From Terebella lapidaria (Eukaryota; Annelida; Polychaeta; Terebellida; Terebellidae): a DNA stretch of 64,000 bases. Below are positions 47,401 through 58,300 of the stretch, piece after piece (position 1 is the stretch's first letter; every line of letters begins with the position of its first letter). Position numbers and translations under genes: made by a program. The notes below the pieces were generated by a model, which saw only the letters and a program-made list of their open reading frames with translations, searched no databases and was not told the DNA's origin. The DNA lies in the NCBI GenBank assembly GCA_949152475.1, contig OX424563.1:5739001-5803000 (forward strand), read 5' to 3'.

Positions 47401-48385
47401 AGATGTCAGATGTGGCAAGGAACATACCCTGATTTTATCCAGGATCGGTGTAGTTTTCAGCTTCGGCATTGGAGGGTATGTGTTTGATATCAGAAACAGA
47501 AGAGGGATACGCCTATTGTAAGTCAATCATACCCAAATCGTTTCGAAAGACAGGCGTTTGATATTGGAATGTCTATTCTACACCTCAACAGACAGGGGCA
47601 GTTGGGCCACGGCTCCATTGAGAGCACTAACACACCCCGGGTTATCGAGGCTTTGGAGGCAGTTTCCATGGTATATATAGCGGCTGGTGGTTGGCATTCG
47701 GCAGCCGTCTCTGGTGAGACAACTACACAAACTTATGAATGCTGTTTTTGAATTTTTATCACGGATTATTCCTCAGCAAAATCGGATGTTATTCACCGTC
47801 ATTGTATGACACCAGATATTGGAGACATCTATATCTGGGGTTGGAATGAGAGAGGACAGCTGGGCTTCCCTTCCAAAGCTGTCCATGAGGAAGCAAGATG
47901 GACACACTCCGGGTCTGACGTCACACGTGCAGTGAAAGAATTTCAGTCAGAAACGCCAGCTCAAGGTGACCTTGTCAACATCCTGACATTGCCCGCACTC
48001 TTGGACTTGGATGAGACAGATCAGGATGTGACTGTGTTACAAGTCAGCTGTGGATCTCGGCACACGGCGGCTGTTACAGGTAACGATTTCAAAACAATCA
48101 AAGAAAACCTTCGTTACCTAAGTCACTCTGTATTTTTCCACTGCAGGTCATGTCATAAACTATATGTCTCTTTGGTCATCAGACAGTGGTGTTTTATACA
48201 CTTGGGGCTGGAACAAATATGGACAATTGGGCCACGGAGACATCATTTGTCGGGATTGCCCTTCACGTGTGGCCTATTACCATGACAACCAGCATGTCTC
48301 CCAGGTCTGGTGTGGCTCGTGGACAACAGTCGTATCGTCAACAGACAGACATACCCAGACTTTACCCCTTTGTGAAAATGTTTGA
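44107..48385 (+). CDS. RCCD1: RCC1 domain-containing protein 1 (RCCD1) orthologue, 6 exons
   Basis: Join 44107-44404, 46939-47202, 47319-47475, 47592-47713, 47816-48079, 48183-48385: 1,308 nt, 435 residues plus TGA, every junction in phase with GT..AG. RCC1-type blades include FGFNGYNQIAN (residues 12-22), FSFGIGGQGQLGHGSIEST, AAGGWHSAAVSG, GDIYIWGWNERGQLGF, SCGSRHTAAVTG and GVLYTWGWNKYGQLGHGD. The IYIWGWNExGQL and LLDL...SCGSRHTA blocks match vertebrate RCCD1 specifically. The human protein is about 376 residues. In vertebrates RCCD1 partners the JmjC protein KDM8 (JMJD5) and acts in H3K36 methylation control and chromosome segregation. The protein appears complete and intact. Confidence 0.88.
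44624..46654. mobile_element. TA-flanked TIR element in RCCD1 intron 1 (outer)
   Basis: The left end CCGGGGATCCCCGTATTGAA and the reverse-complemented right end CCGGGCATCCCCGTATTTAA match for about 24 bp with two differences. TA flanks both ends (44622-44623, 46655-46656). Subterminal palindromes ATAAGCCCATGGGCTTAT lie near 44695 and 46560. Without the nested element it is about 600 bp, a Tc1/mariner-type MITE by TSD. No coding sequence. Confidence 0.65.
44890..46312. mobile_element. TA-flanked TIR element nested in the outer one
   Basis: The left terminus GGGGAGAGACGGGCAAATCG is matched inverted by the right terminus (CGCTTTGCCCGTCTCTCCCC), with TA duplicated at 44888-44889 and 46313-46314. 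Internal inverted copies of GGGCAAAGCGGAC occur near 45095-45130 and 45880-45945, and a doubled right end near 46272. Length 1,423 bp; no transposase frame (46062-46265 is too short and unlike any transposase). Confidence 0.75.
46939..47202 (+). CDS. RCCD1: RCCD1 exon 2
   Basis: Acceptor GATGCAG, donor CACAG|GTATGA. It encodes DGQWITSGYNSELKSEGSPC through FVAGGGNHLFAVT, an RCC1 blade end. This is the least conserved exon. Confidence 0.75.
47319..47475 (+). CDS. RCCD1: RCCD1 exon 3
   Basis: Acceptor CACTGTAG, donor GGAGG|GTATGT. It encodes VRCGKEHTLILSRIGVVFSF, with the typical CGxxHTL turn of RCC1 repeats. Confidence 0.8.
47592..47713 (+). CDS. RCCD1: RCCD1 exon 4
   Basis: Acceptor CTCAACAG, donor TCTG|GTGAGA. 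It encodes QGQLGHGSIESTNTPRVIEA and AAGGWHSAAVS. The junction with exon 3 rebuilds FGIGGQGQLGHG without a gap. Confidence 0.85.
47816..48079 (+). CDS. RCCD1: RCCD1 exon 5
   Basis: Acceptor GACACCAG, donor ACAG|GTAACG. It encodes GDIYIWGWNERGQLGFPSKA, a variable acidic insert, then PALLDLDETDQDVTVLQVSC and GSRHTAAVT. The best match of the gene to vertebrate RCCD1. Confidence 0.88.
48183..48385 (+). CDS. RCCD1: RCCD1 exon 6 (terminal)
   Basis: Acceptor GGTCATCAG. It encodes SGVLYTWGWNKYGQLGHGDI, PSRVAYYHDNQHVSQVWCGS and a short divergent tail, ending in TGA at 48383-48385. Confidence 0.85.
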
Positions 48386-48388
48386 AGA

Positions 48389-48394
48389 ATAAAT
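48389..48394 (+). terminator. RCCD1: RCCD1 polyadenylation signal
   Basis: AATAAA three bases after the TGA codon ends, implying a very short 3' UTR. A downstream TG-rich stretch (TGTTGTGAAC, TGTGTCCTGTGTG) suits a cleavage element. Confidence 0.55.
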
Positions 48395-48399
48395 GTTGT

Positions 48400-49650
48400 G
48401 AACAAACAATATGTGTCCTGTGTGGATTTTTGCACTAACAGAGAGAGGAAGTTGGTGCATGAGATGGGGAATGGGGATCGTCTGTGTGAATTCTCAATGC
48501 ACCGGTACATGTAGGGTATATGGTTTACCATAGTATGATATTTCTGATGATCAATGATGATAGCAATTTGTTGAATACCTTAAATCCTAAGGGGTTCCAT
48601 TGTAATGTTTGGCACCGGCTCACTAGGGTGTTTCCGCCCCCGACTCATGGGTATAGGTCATTATTGATTGATCGGGGGGGGGGGGGGGGGGGGGAATCTG
48701 GGGTTGGGAGGAAGGTGTGTCATACTTTTATTTTCAAAATGATTGGGATGGGGACATACTTAATTGGACTGTGGGTGGTCAGAGTTTGGAATCAAGTTAT
48801 TTCGAAAAAAATAATCTGAATGGTGAAAACAGCATATTTAAGTCCAGTACATGGACTGATATCGGGAAATTCATCCATTTGTTGGATTAATGATTATAAT
48901 ATCAGTGAAGCTACTGGTGAATTTGGAGTCTGTAGCAATGAAACCGGACCAACATGTCGTAGGGCCAATGTTTTGGAATTCATGACGGGTGCCACATGTG
49001 GGGCAGGAAATGCTCACTCTTTCCGGAACACCTGATTTCACCCCTTTATGGCCATATATAGGGGTTCATGAAGTTCCATTAAAATTTTCTCGATTTTGCC
49101 TGACACTGGACTTTGAGATTGGATATTGGACTCGGTTTTGTTTGCTCGGATACTTTATACTTGGGTATTGTTTCCATGTTTATGTCGGAACCATGTACCG
49201 ATAACCAATCTCCCACCCGAATGCCAACACATGGTCCTGGAAGCTCGAGGATCACCCTTGGTGAACTATGGTCTGTACTGGACTGCCTTAGACCCAAAAC
49301 GAATATCCCCAGGGCCTAAACCAAGACCGGCAAAATACCAGTCCAGGATGGCCTGATTCACTAGTTCTCATAAAAGATATGACTATGGGGTGCATTTAGC
49401 CAGTGTAAGGAGGAAATCAGTTTTTATTTCGAGGTAAGGGGCCGTTTCTGGAGGTTATATGTGTATTTAAGTGATGGCTGTAATGGTTTTCATAGATTTT
49501 TTCATTCCACCAAAAAATTAAGAGTCAATGAATGAGATGAACAACCTTTGACCGAGATCTCGAATGTTTCAAAAGAACTCGGAAACAGTAGGCTGCAGAT
49601 CGAAATTAAAATGCCAATATTTTAGGAGGAACGTGATTCTTCAACATCCC
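48400..49650. other. Intergenic stretch after RCCD1, with a G-tract
   Basis: No gene supported. A run of about 22 G at 48676-48694 could form a quadruplex. The segment near 48985-49030 (GGGGCAGGAAATGCTCACTC, TTTCCGGAACACCTGATTTC) resembles, from memory, a repeat common in bivalve genomes; I could not check this. Confidence 0.35.
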
Positions 49651-49651
49651 A

Positions 49652-51557
49652 ATAAAAAAATTAGTCCAAGGGGTAAGATAGGTTACCGGACAATTTTGGC
49701 TTTAAGCATTGCAAGTGACATATGACTTTGAGATTTACCAATCAATGTCGTCTTTGTGAACTGCAATATCACCATTAGGTACATGTATGCTGCATATGAC
49801 TTCATATATGTTGATAATACAAACATATAAGCTCTATCAACAAGTATTTGGTCTGTAGAGGCCAATTTACACATGTCAGGTCAGGCAAGGTTGTGAGATT
49901 TGGATTTCAAGGTCATATATAAGGTCAAATTCAAGGTCTCCAAGAGATGTGCTATAAATTCATGACTTCTTGTAAGCTTATACACAATCCTAACCTGTAT
50001 GTGCAAGTGTTTAAGCCTCGGTGGCTAATTTACACAATTCACATCGGACATTTAGCGCTCAAGGTCATCTGAGGTCAAGGTCACGGTCATCATCAGTTGT
50101 TCCATATATGACTTCCTATATGCTCATAATGCAAACTTAAGCTCTATCTACAAGCATTTAATCTGTAGAGGCAAATCTGGGCAAATCTGGCCAATTTCTA
50201 AGCTCTATCTTCAAGCGTTCTATGAGTACAGTCCTGTCAGCTTATGAAGGAAAAAAATCCAGAAAAAGTCCAAATTTTTTTTCAAAAAAAGACCAATTTT
50301 TTTTTTCAAAGGGTTAACTTTTTTTTTGTCTAGAAATGGCCCCAAAATGGATAGAAATGCGACTTGTGCCGAAAAAATTTTTTTTTCGTCAACCCGTTGA
50401 AAATTCAAAATGGCCGCCATACGCAGTCCGGCGATTCAAGTGCAACCAAACTTATACACATCACAGAGGTACATAACAAGAATTTTTCAAAACAAAAATC
50501 TCCAATCTGATCAGACAGTTTTTGAGAAAATGGCTGCCAAAGTTCAGAATTGATCGTTTTTCGATGAAAACGGCCGCCATTTTGAAAAAAAAATTGAAAA
50601 AATAAAAAAAATGAAGAATACCTGCTCAAATTATTTTAAAGATAGAGTCTGGTCATAGTAGGAAATTTATTAGTTTTGGCACATGAAAATAGAGTGAATC
50701 GTATGAATTAACGTGGTTTGTACAGCATGTTGATATCCTAATTGGTTCCAAAGTTATGATGATTTATTCAAATTATTTCTCGCCAAAATTAACACCTAGT
50801 TATGTATAGTATTCATGACGTCACACCAGTATAACTGTTTTAATTAGTTCTGATCGGATGCTAAATCTGTGTCCTTTATATATATTATCACGAACTATGT
50901 TGTTGTATGGCATCCCAATGAAAAATATACCATAAATATGTGTAGTCGAACATCGCCATACCATCCATCCCTTAGATACCGTCCATAGCAGCGCCGTTGC
51001 TAGGGACCTTTGCTCGTAACTAAAGAGAGTTATCATGATGAAAAGGCATTTATTTCATGTTTTAAATGAAATACATGAATGTTATAATGTATTTTTGACG
51101 AAAAATTAGCATATTCATGAAGTTTGGGCCCATAGCAACCACCGTTGCTAAGGGCAGTATTTCGGGCGTTGTCCACTTGGTGACGAAATTAGGTTATTAA
51201 ATTCTGATTATGTTTAATACCAAACACGACAAAATAGTTAAGACTAAAAAATTGTAAACAAAAGGTGAAATATCAAGAGTTATATGTTGCTAATTATCTT
51301 AAGGTACTGGTGTGACGTCATGAATACTCATTATAATACTTAATTAGGTGTCAATTTTGGCGGGAAAGTACTACACAAATGTTGTTATAACTTTTTACCA
51401 AATTGAGATATCAACATTCTGTAAAAACTGCCTTAACCCATGAGTTGCACTTTTTCACATGTCAAAATTGAGACACTTTTCATTTTGACTGGACCCCCAC
51501 TTTAAGGTTTCTATTCCCGAATTTTCAGAAAGATTGGACTGTAAACTTTAAAGATAA
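49652..51557 (-). mobile_element. Minus-oriented family B copy, split by a TTAA element
   Basis: Starts with AATTAGTCCAAGGGGTAAGA and TAGGTTACCGGACAATTTTG (inverted B right end) and runs through CAAAATGGCCGCCATACGCA and CAAATTATTTTAA. It is interrupted at 50640-51501 and resumes with AATTTTCAGAAAGATTGGAC and AAAGATAAAATT. It then meets the next minus-oriented copy directly, without its own 5' hairpin. Confidence 0.6.
50640..51501. mobile_element. TTAA-flanked fold-back element (piggyBac-type TSD)
   Basis: TTAA at 50636-50639 and 51502-51505 flank an 862-bp segment whose two halves are inverted copies for several hundred bases. Examples are GTATTCATGACGTCACACCA on the left and its reverse complement near 51306-51326, and TTGTACAGCATGTTGATATC against GATATCAACATTCTGTAAAA. 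Removing it with one TTAA restores the B interior (CAAATTATT-TTAA-GGTTTCTATTCCC), as in the uninterrupted copy near 27890-27915. A TGACGTCA CRE palindrome sits in each arm. No coding sequence. Confidence 0.75.
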
Positions 51558-53137
51558 AATTAGGCCAAGGGCCGAAGATAGGTTACCGGACAATGTTTAA
51601 TATTTTAGATGTTAGCCAGGTCACTGGTTGAATTCAAGGTCAAAAGAATATTCAGCATATATAACATTAAGCATATATCATGTCCACAGTTGATTGCTAA
51701 GCTGTAAATTCAATAATCAGCAAGATATTAGCAATTTTGTGCTGTGGCCTTGAAAATGAAGGGGCAAAGGCCAAATTCAAGGTCATCAAAATATTCAGTG
51801 TATATCATTTTCTATATCATGTCCACAATTGATTGACAAGCCATACAGTCAATAGAGGAGCAAGATATGAGCCAGTTTGTCCTTGGACCTTGAAAATGAG
51901 GTCAGAGGTCAAATTCAAGGTCCGAGAATATTCAGCATACATGTATATCATTTCCTACATGTCCACAATTGATTCCTAAGCTGTAAAATCGATAATAAGT
52001 GAGATATTAGACATTTTGTCCTGTGACCTTGAAAATGAGGTCAAAGGTCAAATTCAAGGTCATGACAATAATCTGCATATATCATTTCCTATATGTTCAT
52101 AACTGATTCCTAAGCTGTAAAGTCGATAACAAGCGAGATATTAGCCATTTTGTCCTATGACCTTGAAAATGCGGTCAAAGGTCAAATTCAAGGTCATCAG
52201 AATATTCAGCATATATCATTTCCTATATGTCCACAATTGATTCCTAAGCTGTAGAGTCGATAATAAGTGAGATATTAGCCATTTTGTCCTGTGACCTTGG
52301 AAATGAGGTCAAAGGTCAACTTCAAGGTCATGACAATAATCTGCATATATCATTTCCTATATGTTCATAATTGATTCCTAAGCTGTAAAGTCGATAACAA
52401 GCGAGATATTAGCCATTTTGTCCTATGACCTTGAAAATGGGGTCAAAGCTCAAAATCAAGGTCATCAGAATATTCAGCATATATCATTTCCTATATGTCC
52501 ACAATTGATTGCTAAGCTGTAGAGTCGATAATAAGCGAGATATCAGCCATTTTAGGCTCTGACCTTGAATTGAGGTCCGAGGTTAAATTCAAGGTCACGA
52601 GGATATTCAGCATATATCATTTCCTATATGTCCACAATTGATTCCTAGTCTCTAATCTCAATATTAAGTGAGATATTAGGCATAATGTGTCCCATTATAA
52701 AGCATAGGAGAATTTAACATGGGAAAGTCCCATTTGGACCGAGTTTGGGCCAAAATGGCCCACTTCGAGCGATTCAAGCGCAACGAAATTTATAGACATC
52801 ATAACGGTACATATGAGGAGTGTTATGTATCAAAAAGAAAAAAAGTTACTGAACAGATTTTGAGAAAATGGCCACCAAAGTCCAAAATCAGGCATTTTTC
52901 GTCGAAAACGGCCGCCATTTTGAAAAAAATGCGAAAATCAAAAAACTAAAAAATACCTCCTTCCTGAATTATTTTTAAGTATTTTTGTGCAAAATTTCAG
53001 AAGAATTCGCCCGTAAACAAAAAAGATAAAATTGTGGACGACGACGGACGACGGACGACGACGGACGACGGACGACAGACGACGGACGCAACGCCATGCC
53101 AATAGGTTATCGGACCATAGTTCCGGTAACCTAAAAA
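51558..53137 (-). mobile_element. Minus-oriented B/D copy with 134-bp array
   Basis: Begins with ATTAGGCCAAGGGCCGAAGA and TAGGTTACCGGACAATG. The array of 134-bp units (51600-52680; GATTCCTAAGCTGTAAAGTC recurs at 51971, 52105, 52239, 52373) is followed by AAGCATAGGAGAATTTAACA and CGAAAACGGCCGCCATTTTG. A long GAC/GACG simple repeat comes next, then the inverted B left end (GGTTATCGGACCATAGTTCC then GGTAACCT) near 53106-53134. Both ends are present. Confidence 0.65.
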
Positions 53138-53397
53138 TGTGGACGGACGACGACGACAACGCCGACGCCGACGGACGGACGGACGACGGACGCAACGCCA
53201 CGGCAATAGGTTAAATCGGACCATAGGTATACCCTGACAGACGACGGACGCAACGCCATGCCAATAGGTTATCGGACCATAGTTTCGGTAACCTAAAAAT
53301 GTGGACGGACGACGACGACAACGCCGACGCCGACGGACGGACGGACGACGGACGCAACGCCACGGCAATAGGTTAAATCGGACCATAGGTATACCCT
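53074..53397 (-). repeat. 162-bp tandem duplication of the B terminal region
   Basis: 53074-53235 and 53236-53397 are near-identical (I see a single difference, CCGG versus TCGG in the terminal hairpin). Each carries two copies of the B left end (one complete, one reading GGTTAAATCGGACCATAGG) with the GACG-type repeat between. The high identity means the duplication is recent, or that this part of the assembly is uncertain. Confidence 0.7.
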
Positions 53398-54314
53398 CAT
53401 AAGTCATATATCATGCCGACGAAAAGTAATTGGAGTCAGTTATGGCATTCACAACGAAAGCAATGGTGGACACCGAAGAACATACTAGCAGATTGGTGTC
53501 TCACACTTTTATTTTGGATCTTGGTGTGTGTGTGTGCGGGGGGGGGGGGGGGGGGAGGGGAGGGGCTGCGGTCATAGATCCTTTTTTTCGTATCGGTGGG
53601 GGGGGGGGGGATCAAACTTTGAAAACTCATTTCGCGAACACTCCCCCCCCCCCCCCGGCCCCCCTTGATAGGTTCATTGAAATCGGTAGGGGGTCAAACT
53701 TTGAAAACTCAGTTCTCAAAAATTCATCCACCCCTCCCCATCCAATATTACATATAGTCTACATATATGGTTAGCGTTGCACAAGTAATCACTTTCCCTA
53801 TTTCCAGAAAACATTTTCCCAGAACTGCTCAAGGAAACCGGTTGAGAAAACCGTATCACGCATTTGGCGTTCCATAACCACCGAATATTCGTTGCGGGTC
53901 TACCACAGTGATCAACAAAAACCAAAAATGGTGCTGGAAAGTACGATTGTTTGGTGCGTAAAGATGACAATTTCAGTGATGTAGTCGTGATTTATTTCTC
54001 ATATAATCATACAATAAAATGTTATAGCAAATATCTACTGGTATAAATATCAACAGTGTTAATTTGTCCGCACGTATGGCCAAAATCGACCCCTTCTTTC
54101 TGACACCGTGTGTCAACAGTGCAGTGTGTGTCAATGACACAGCGGTTTTGATTTTAGAGCTGGAAGTTGTATCTAACTGACTAGCTATACTTTAGTTTGT
54201 TTGAGAAACATAAAACTATCGGACGTTGTCAGTCAGTACCGGGTCACTATTTATCGGACGGTCATGCTCAGAATCAAGATTTAATGTAATTTTAGTCCAA
54301 GTTCAATCAAGATC
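53398..54314. other. Unclassified stretch with G- and C-tracts
   Basis: Contains G-runs near 53538-53556 and 53597-53610 and a C-run near 53643-53657. No gene; the frames over the tracts are composition artefacts. Confidence 0.4.
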
Positions 54315-54395
54315 ATTGTAGATCTACGGGCCATCCGTCCTAAATTCGCCGCATCACAAAATTCGCCAACTCAATATTATCAGAGCTCAGAAACT

Positions 54396-55362
54396 TATGG
54401 AGTTCCACAGGCGACATACGACATACTACATACGACTTATGGTTTTAAAAGTGACCAGGGTGAAAGTAGCCCTGGAAACAAGGCAAAAGCAGGGTGTATT
54501 TCAAGATTTGTTTTTTCGTGAAGTTGAACGAAAAAACCCCCCCTTAAAATACAACCTGCTTTTGCCTTGTTTTCAGGGTTAGGGTGAAAGTGACTTACCA
54601 ATGTACGACATCATGGTACATACTACATACGACATACTATACATACGACATACTACATATGACATACGACATACTACATACTACCTATGACATACTACAT
54701 ATGACATACGACATATGACATACTACATGACATACGACATATGACATACGACATACCACATGCGACATACCACATACTACATATATGACATACTACATAT
54801 GACATATTACATACGATTATTACGACATATGACTTATCACATGCAAAATACCAATCCACTCATACAATGTCAGATCTATCACACACCTCATCCAAACAAA
54901 TGATAGCTTCACGTATCCAGCAGACTCATGTTTTCATGTAGGCCTATCAAATTTGTAGTGCAAAAATATCTGAAAAATCCACAATAAACATTCCATTGAA
55001 TTTGGCTATACAGTATAGCATAGCAGAATTGTGAGGACGCCAGTTTCCTGGAGGTTTTTAACAGTTAAATATTGTATTTATTTTTTTTTTCAATGAGAGT
55101 GACAATTTTTGTCATCCCTGAGGTGGTGTTCTTTGTTCAAGTAGTGATTGCACATCGTGCCTCAGTCCTTCTGAGGCGGCCATGAGAAAGCTTATTCTTT
55201 CAGTGGGAAGGATAGGGTAGTATGTCGTATGGCATATGTAGTATGTCATATGTAGTATGTCGTATGTCATATGTAGTATGTTGTATGTAGTATGTCGTAT
55301 GTCATATGTAGTATGTCGTATGTAGTATGTCGTATGTCGTATGTCGCCTGTGGAACTCCATA
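54396..55362. mobile_element. Microsatellite-bearing TIR element, 6-bp TSD GAAACT
   Basis: The ends TATGGAGTTCCACAGGCGAC and its inverted match (CGCCTGTGGAACTCCATA) are flanked by GAAACT at 54390-54395 and 55363-55368. Just inside each end is an array of CATACTACATACGA-type words, long on the left (to about 54840) and shorter and inverted on the right (55220-55345). It interrupts the left arm of the surrounding fold-back, which reads through when it is removed. Confidence 0.7.
54470..54578. repeat. Hairpin with about 32-bp arms
   Basis: CCCTGGAAACAAGGCAAAAG on the left is matched by the reverse complement of CTTTTGCCTTGTTTTCAGGG on the right, with two or three mismatches over 32 bp and a loop of about 45 bp. 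It sits inside the microsatellite arm of the GAAACT-flanked element, so it is probably a still younger small insertion. Confidence 0.65.
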
Positions 55363-58300
55363 GAAACTCGTTTTATGGAAAACAAACAGCTGATACAAAG
55401 ATTGAATAGACTATCAGAGTCTCGATTGATGATAAGCAGTTGGGAAGAATCCCATTTGGTGGCATATATGCCATTTGGGCTTCTTCCCATGTAGCTGGAT
55501 CCAGATGCTTGGGAACGGAGGGGGTCTGGGGTTTTATCAAAATAATTAATAGGAAAGGCCTGATATCCTTTTTGGAGAGTTTGGTGTCTTTTCCATCTTC
55601 ACAGCCCAGTTTATTTCAGTGGTGTGAAATGACAGTACTTTATATGAGAAACATGGATGTATGGTTTGAGAAAAAAATTTATACATAAGATATACTTTGT
55701 TTTTGTTTGACTAACTACATCTAAACAGATTTACACAGCAAAATATTCTTTTTTTAGGAGAAATCCCATGGCCCAGCAATAAATTGGATAGACAGTGTGA
55801 AATTAAAACAAATCACAAAGTGGATTGAATCAATTGCTTTATATCTATTAAATGAATGAATACCCAGACCCCCTGAGTCCCCCAATGAGTATGACCACAA
55901 AACTGCCAACTAGCTCTCAGGTATATCCCATTTGGGTATACACCCATTTGGTAGCATATATCCCATTTGGGCATATATGCCACCAAATGGGATTCTTCCT
56001 AACTGATAAGATTGGTTGGTTTCATTTGCATTACAAGGTCTGAAAACCCTGTTGGGGAATTTGGGAATGCGGCGAATTTGGGACGGATGGCTTGTATACT
56101 ATTATAGATCTACGAGCCATCTGTCCTAAATTCTCCGCATTCCCAAATTCGCCAACATGGATTTCAGCATTTTCAGGCCTTGTATTGTAAATGAAACTAA
56201 CAAGTTTGATTGTCAATCGAGACTCTGATATCCAATCTTTGTTCCAGTAATTTATTTTCCACAAAACGAGCTTCTGAGTTGTGATAATATCAAGTTGGCG
56301 AATTTTGGGATGCGTCGAATTTACATGTGATTTAGGACGAATGGCTCGTAGGGTATAAACCATATCCTCTTCATTTGCTAATACTTGTAACATCTCTGTC
56401 TCCAACCATTTAATTGTATCCCCCGAACAAAGTTCGGCGGATACTATGGATTTGGCTTCGTCGTCCGCGTCCCCGTCCGCGTCCGCGTCCGCGCCCGTGT
56501 CCGCGTCCGCGTCCGCGTCCGCAGAGATTTTCTTGTGAGCGCACTACAGGCCGCAATTCTCACCCGATCACCATTATTTTTTGCAGGCACATATATAATG
56601 GTAAGATCCCGACACCAATCGATTATGGTTGCCGTGGCAACTGAATTGGTCATTTGGGGACACATTTTGCATTGAAAATAGCCTGTTTGAGACACATGGC
56701 TTGTGAACGCTCTACAGATGGCAATTTTTGACGAATCTCGATAATATTTGGAAGTGTTGTTGGGAAGGGCTGTCACACGAAACCAATCGTTTTTTGGAAT
56801 GATCATATGAATATTAATATGTTAACAGCCTAACTTATTACAGAATTTTGAAATATCCATTTTGACATGTACGATCATTCCAATAGCCTGTACAATGGAA
56901 GGTAATGACACTGGTTTCTTTTTCAGAATGGAGAACTGATGTTTTCAGTGAAAACAGGACAATATTACTGAATAAGTTAACATTAGTTTTACTAGTTACG
57001 TCTATTATTGTCCACAATAAAAAATAGTTAAGACGAGAAACGTTTATTATTGAGCTCAACAAGATAAAGGTTTTGTCCAGTACAGATTTCATGGGTGTAA
57101 CTGAATAAGTTAACATTATTTTTAATAGTTAAGTCTATTATTGACCATAATAAAAATAGTTAAGACAAGAAATATTTATTATTAACCTGAACAAGGTAAA
57201 TATTTTGTCCAGTACAAATTTCATTGGTGTAACCGAATAAGTTAACATTATTTTCACTAGTTAAGTCTATTATTGACCACAATAAAAATAGTTAAGTCTA
57301 TTATTGACCACAATGAAAATAGTTAAGATGAGAAATATTTATTATTAAGCTCAACAAGGTGAAAGTATGTCCAGTACAGATTTCATGGGTGTACTGAATA
57401 AGTTAACATTATTTTTACTAGTTTAGTCTATTATTGACCACAATAAAAATAGTTAAGACAAGAAATATTTATTATTGGGCTCAACAAGGTAAAGATTCTG
57501 TCCAGTAGACATTTTATGTCTGTAACCAAATAAGTTAACATTTTTTTTTTGCTAGTTAAGTCTATTATTGACCTCAATAAAGATAGTTAAGATGAGAAAC
57601 AATTATTATTGAGCTCAATAAGGTTAAGATTTTGTCCGGTAGAAATTTCTGGGTGTAACCGAATAAGTTAACATTATTTTTACATGTTAAGTCTATTATT
57701 GACCACAATGAAAATAGTTAAGACAAGAAATATTTATTATTGGGCTCAACAAGGTAAGCTCAACAAGGTTAAGGTTTTGTCCGGTAGATATTTCTGGGTG
57801 TAACCAAATAAGTTACCATTATTTTTACATGTAAAGTCTATTATTGACCATAATGAAAATAGTTAAGACAAGAAATACTTATTATTGGGCTCAACAAGGT
57901 GAAGTTTTTGTCCAGTAGAGATTTAATGGCTGTGACCAAATAAGTTAACATAATTTCTTGCTAGTTAAGTCTATTATTGATCACAATAGCTTTTTATGAA
58001 AACATTGATCAACTTTTACTTTGAATTTCAACTTGAGACCATGTTTTGCACAAATTTTGAGTTAAAATATAACTTATGGTGGAAAATTCGATCTGGCTCC
58101 AATTTCGTCATCTTGAAATGCAGTTTTGGTCAACTTTTACTTTGAATTTCAACTTGAAAGCATGTTTGGCACATATTATAAGTCGAAATATAACTTATGG
58201 TGAAAAGTTCGATCTGGCTCCATTTTCGTCATCTTGAAATGCAGTTTTGATCAATTTTTAGTTTGAATTTCAACTTGAAACCAAGTTTGGCACATATGAG

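Larger units (their letters stand above)
54315..56355. mobile_element. Fold-back complex with long inverted ends
   Basis: The left arm (about 54318-54395 plus 55363-55440) and the reverse complement of about 56205-56350 are diverged copies of one sequence. Examples are CGGGCCATCCGTCCTAAATT / CGAGCCATTCGTCCTAAAT and TATCAGAGTCTCGATTGATG / CAATCGAGACTCTGATA. Inside, 55443-55490 is inverted at about 55965-56013 (GAATCCCATTTGGTGGCATA), and GGGGGTCTGGG (55530) is inverted near 55865. A hairpin with a stem of about 30 bp lies at 56056-56150. No coding capacity; outer TSD not resolved. Confidence 0.6.

Noticed and set aside
48520..49356. Several frames of 60-100 codons downstream of RCCD1
   Set aside because: One spans a G-tract and none resembles a known protein; the RCCD1 frame and poly(A) signal end at 48394.
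52997..53407. Arg/Ser/Pro-rich frames over GTCC and GAC repeats (also 59026-59247, 25245-25712)
   Set aside because: Low-complexity translations of simple repeats at B left ends.
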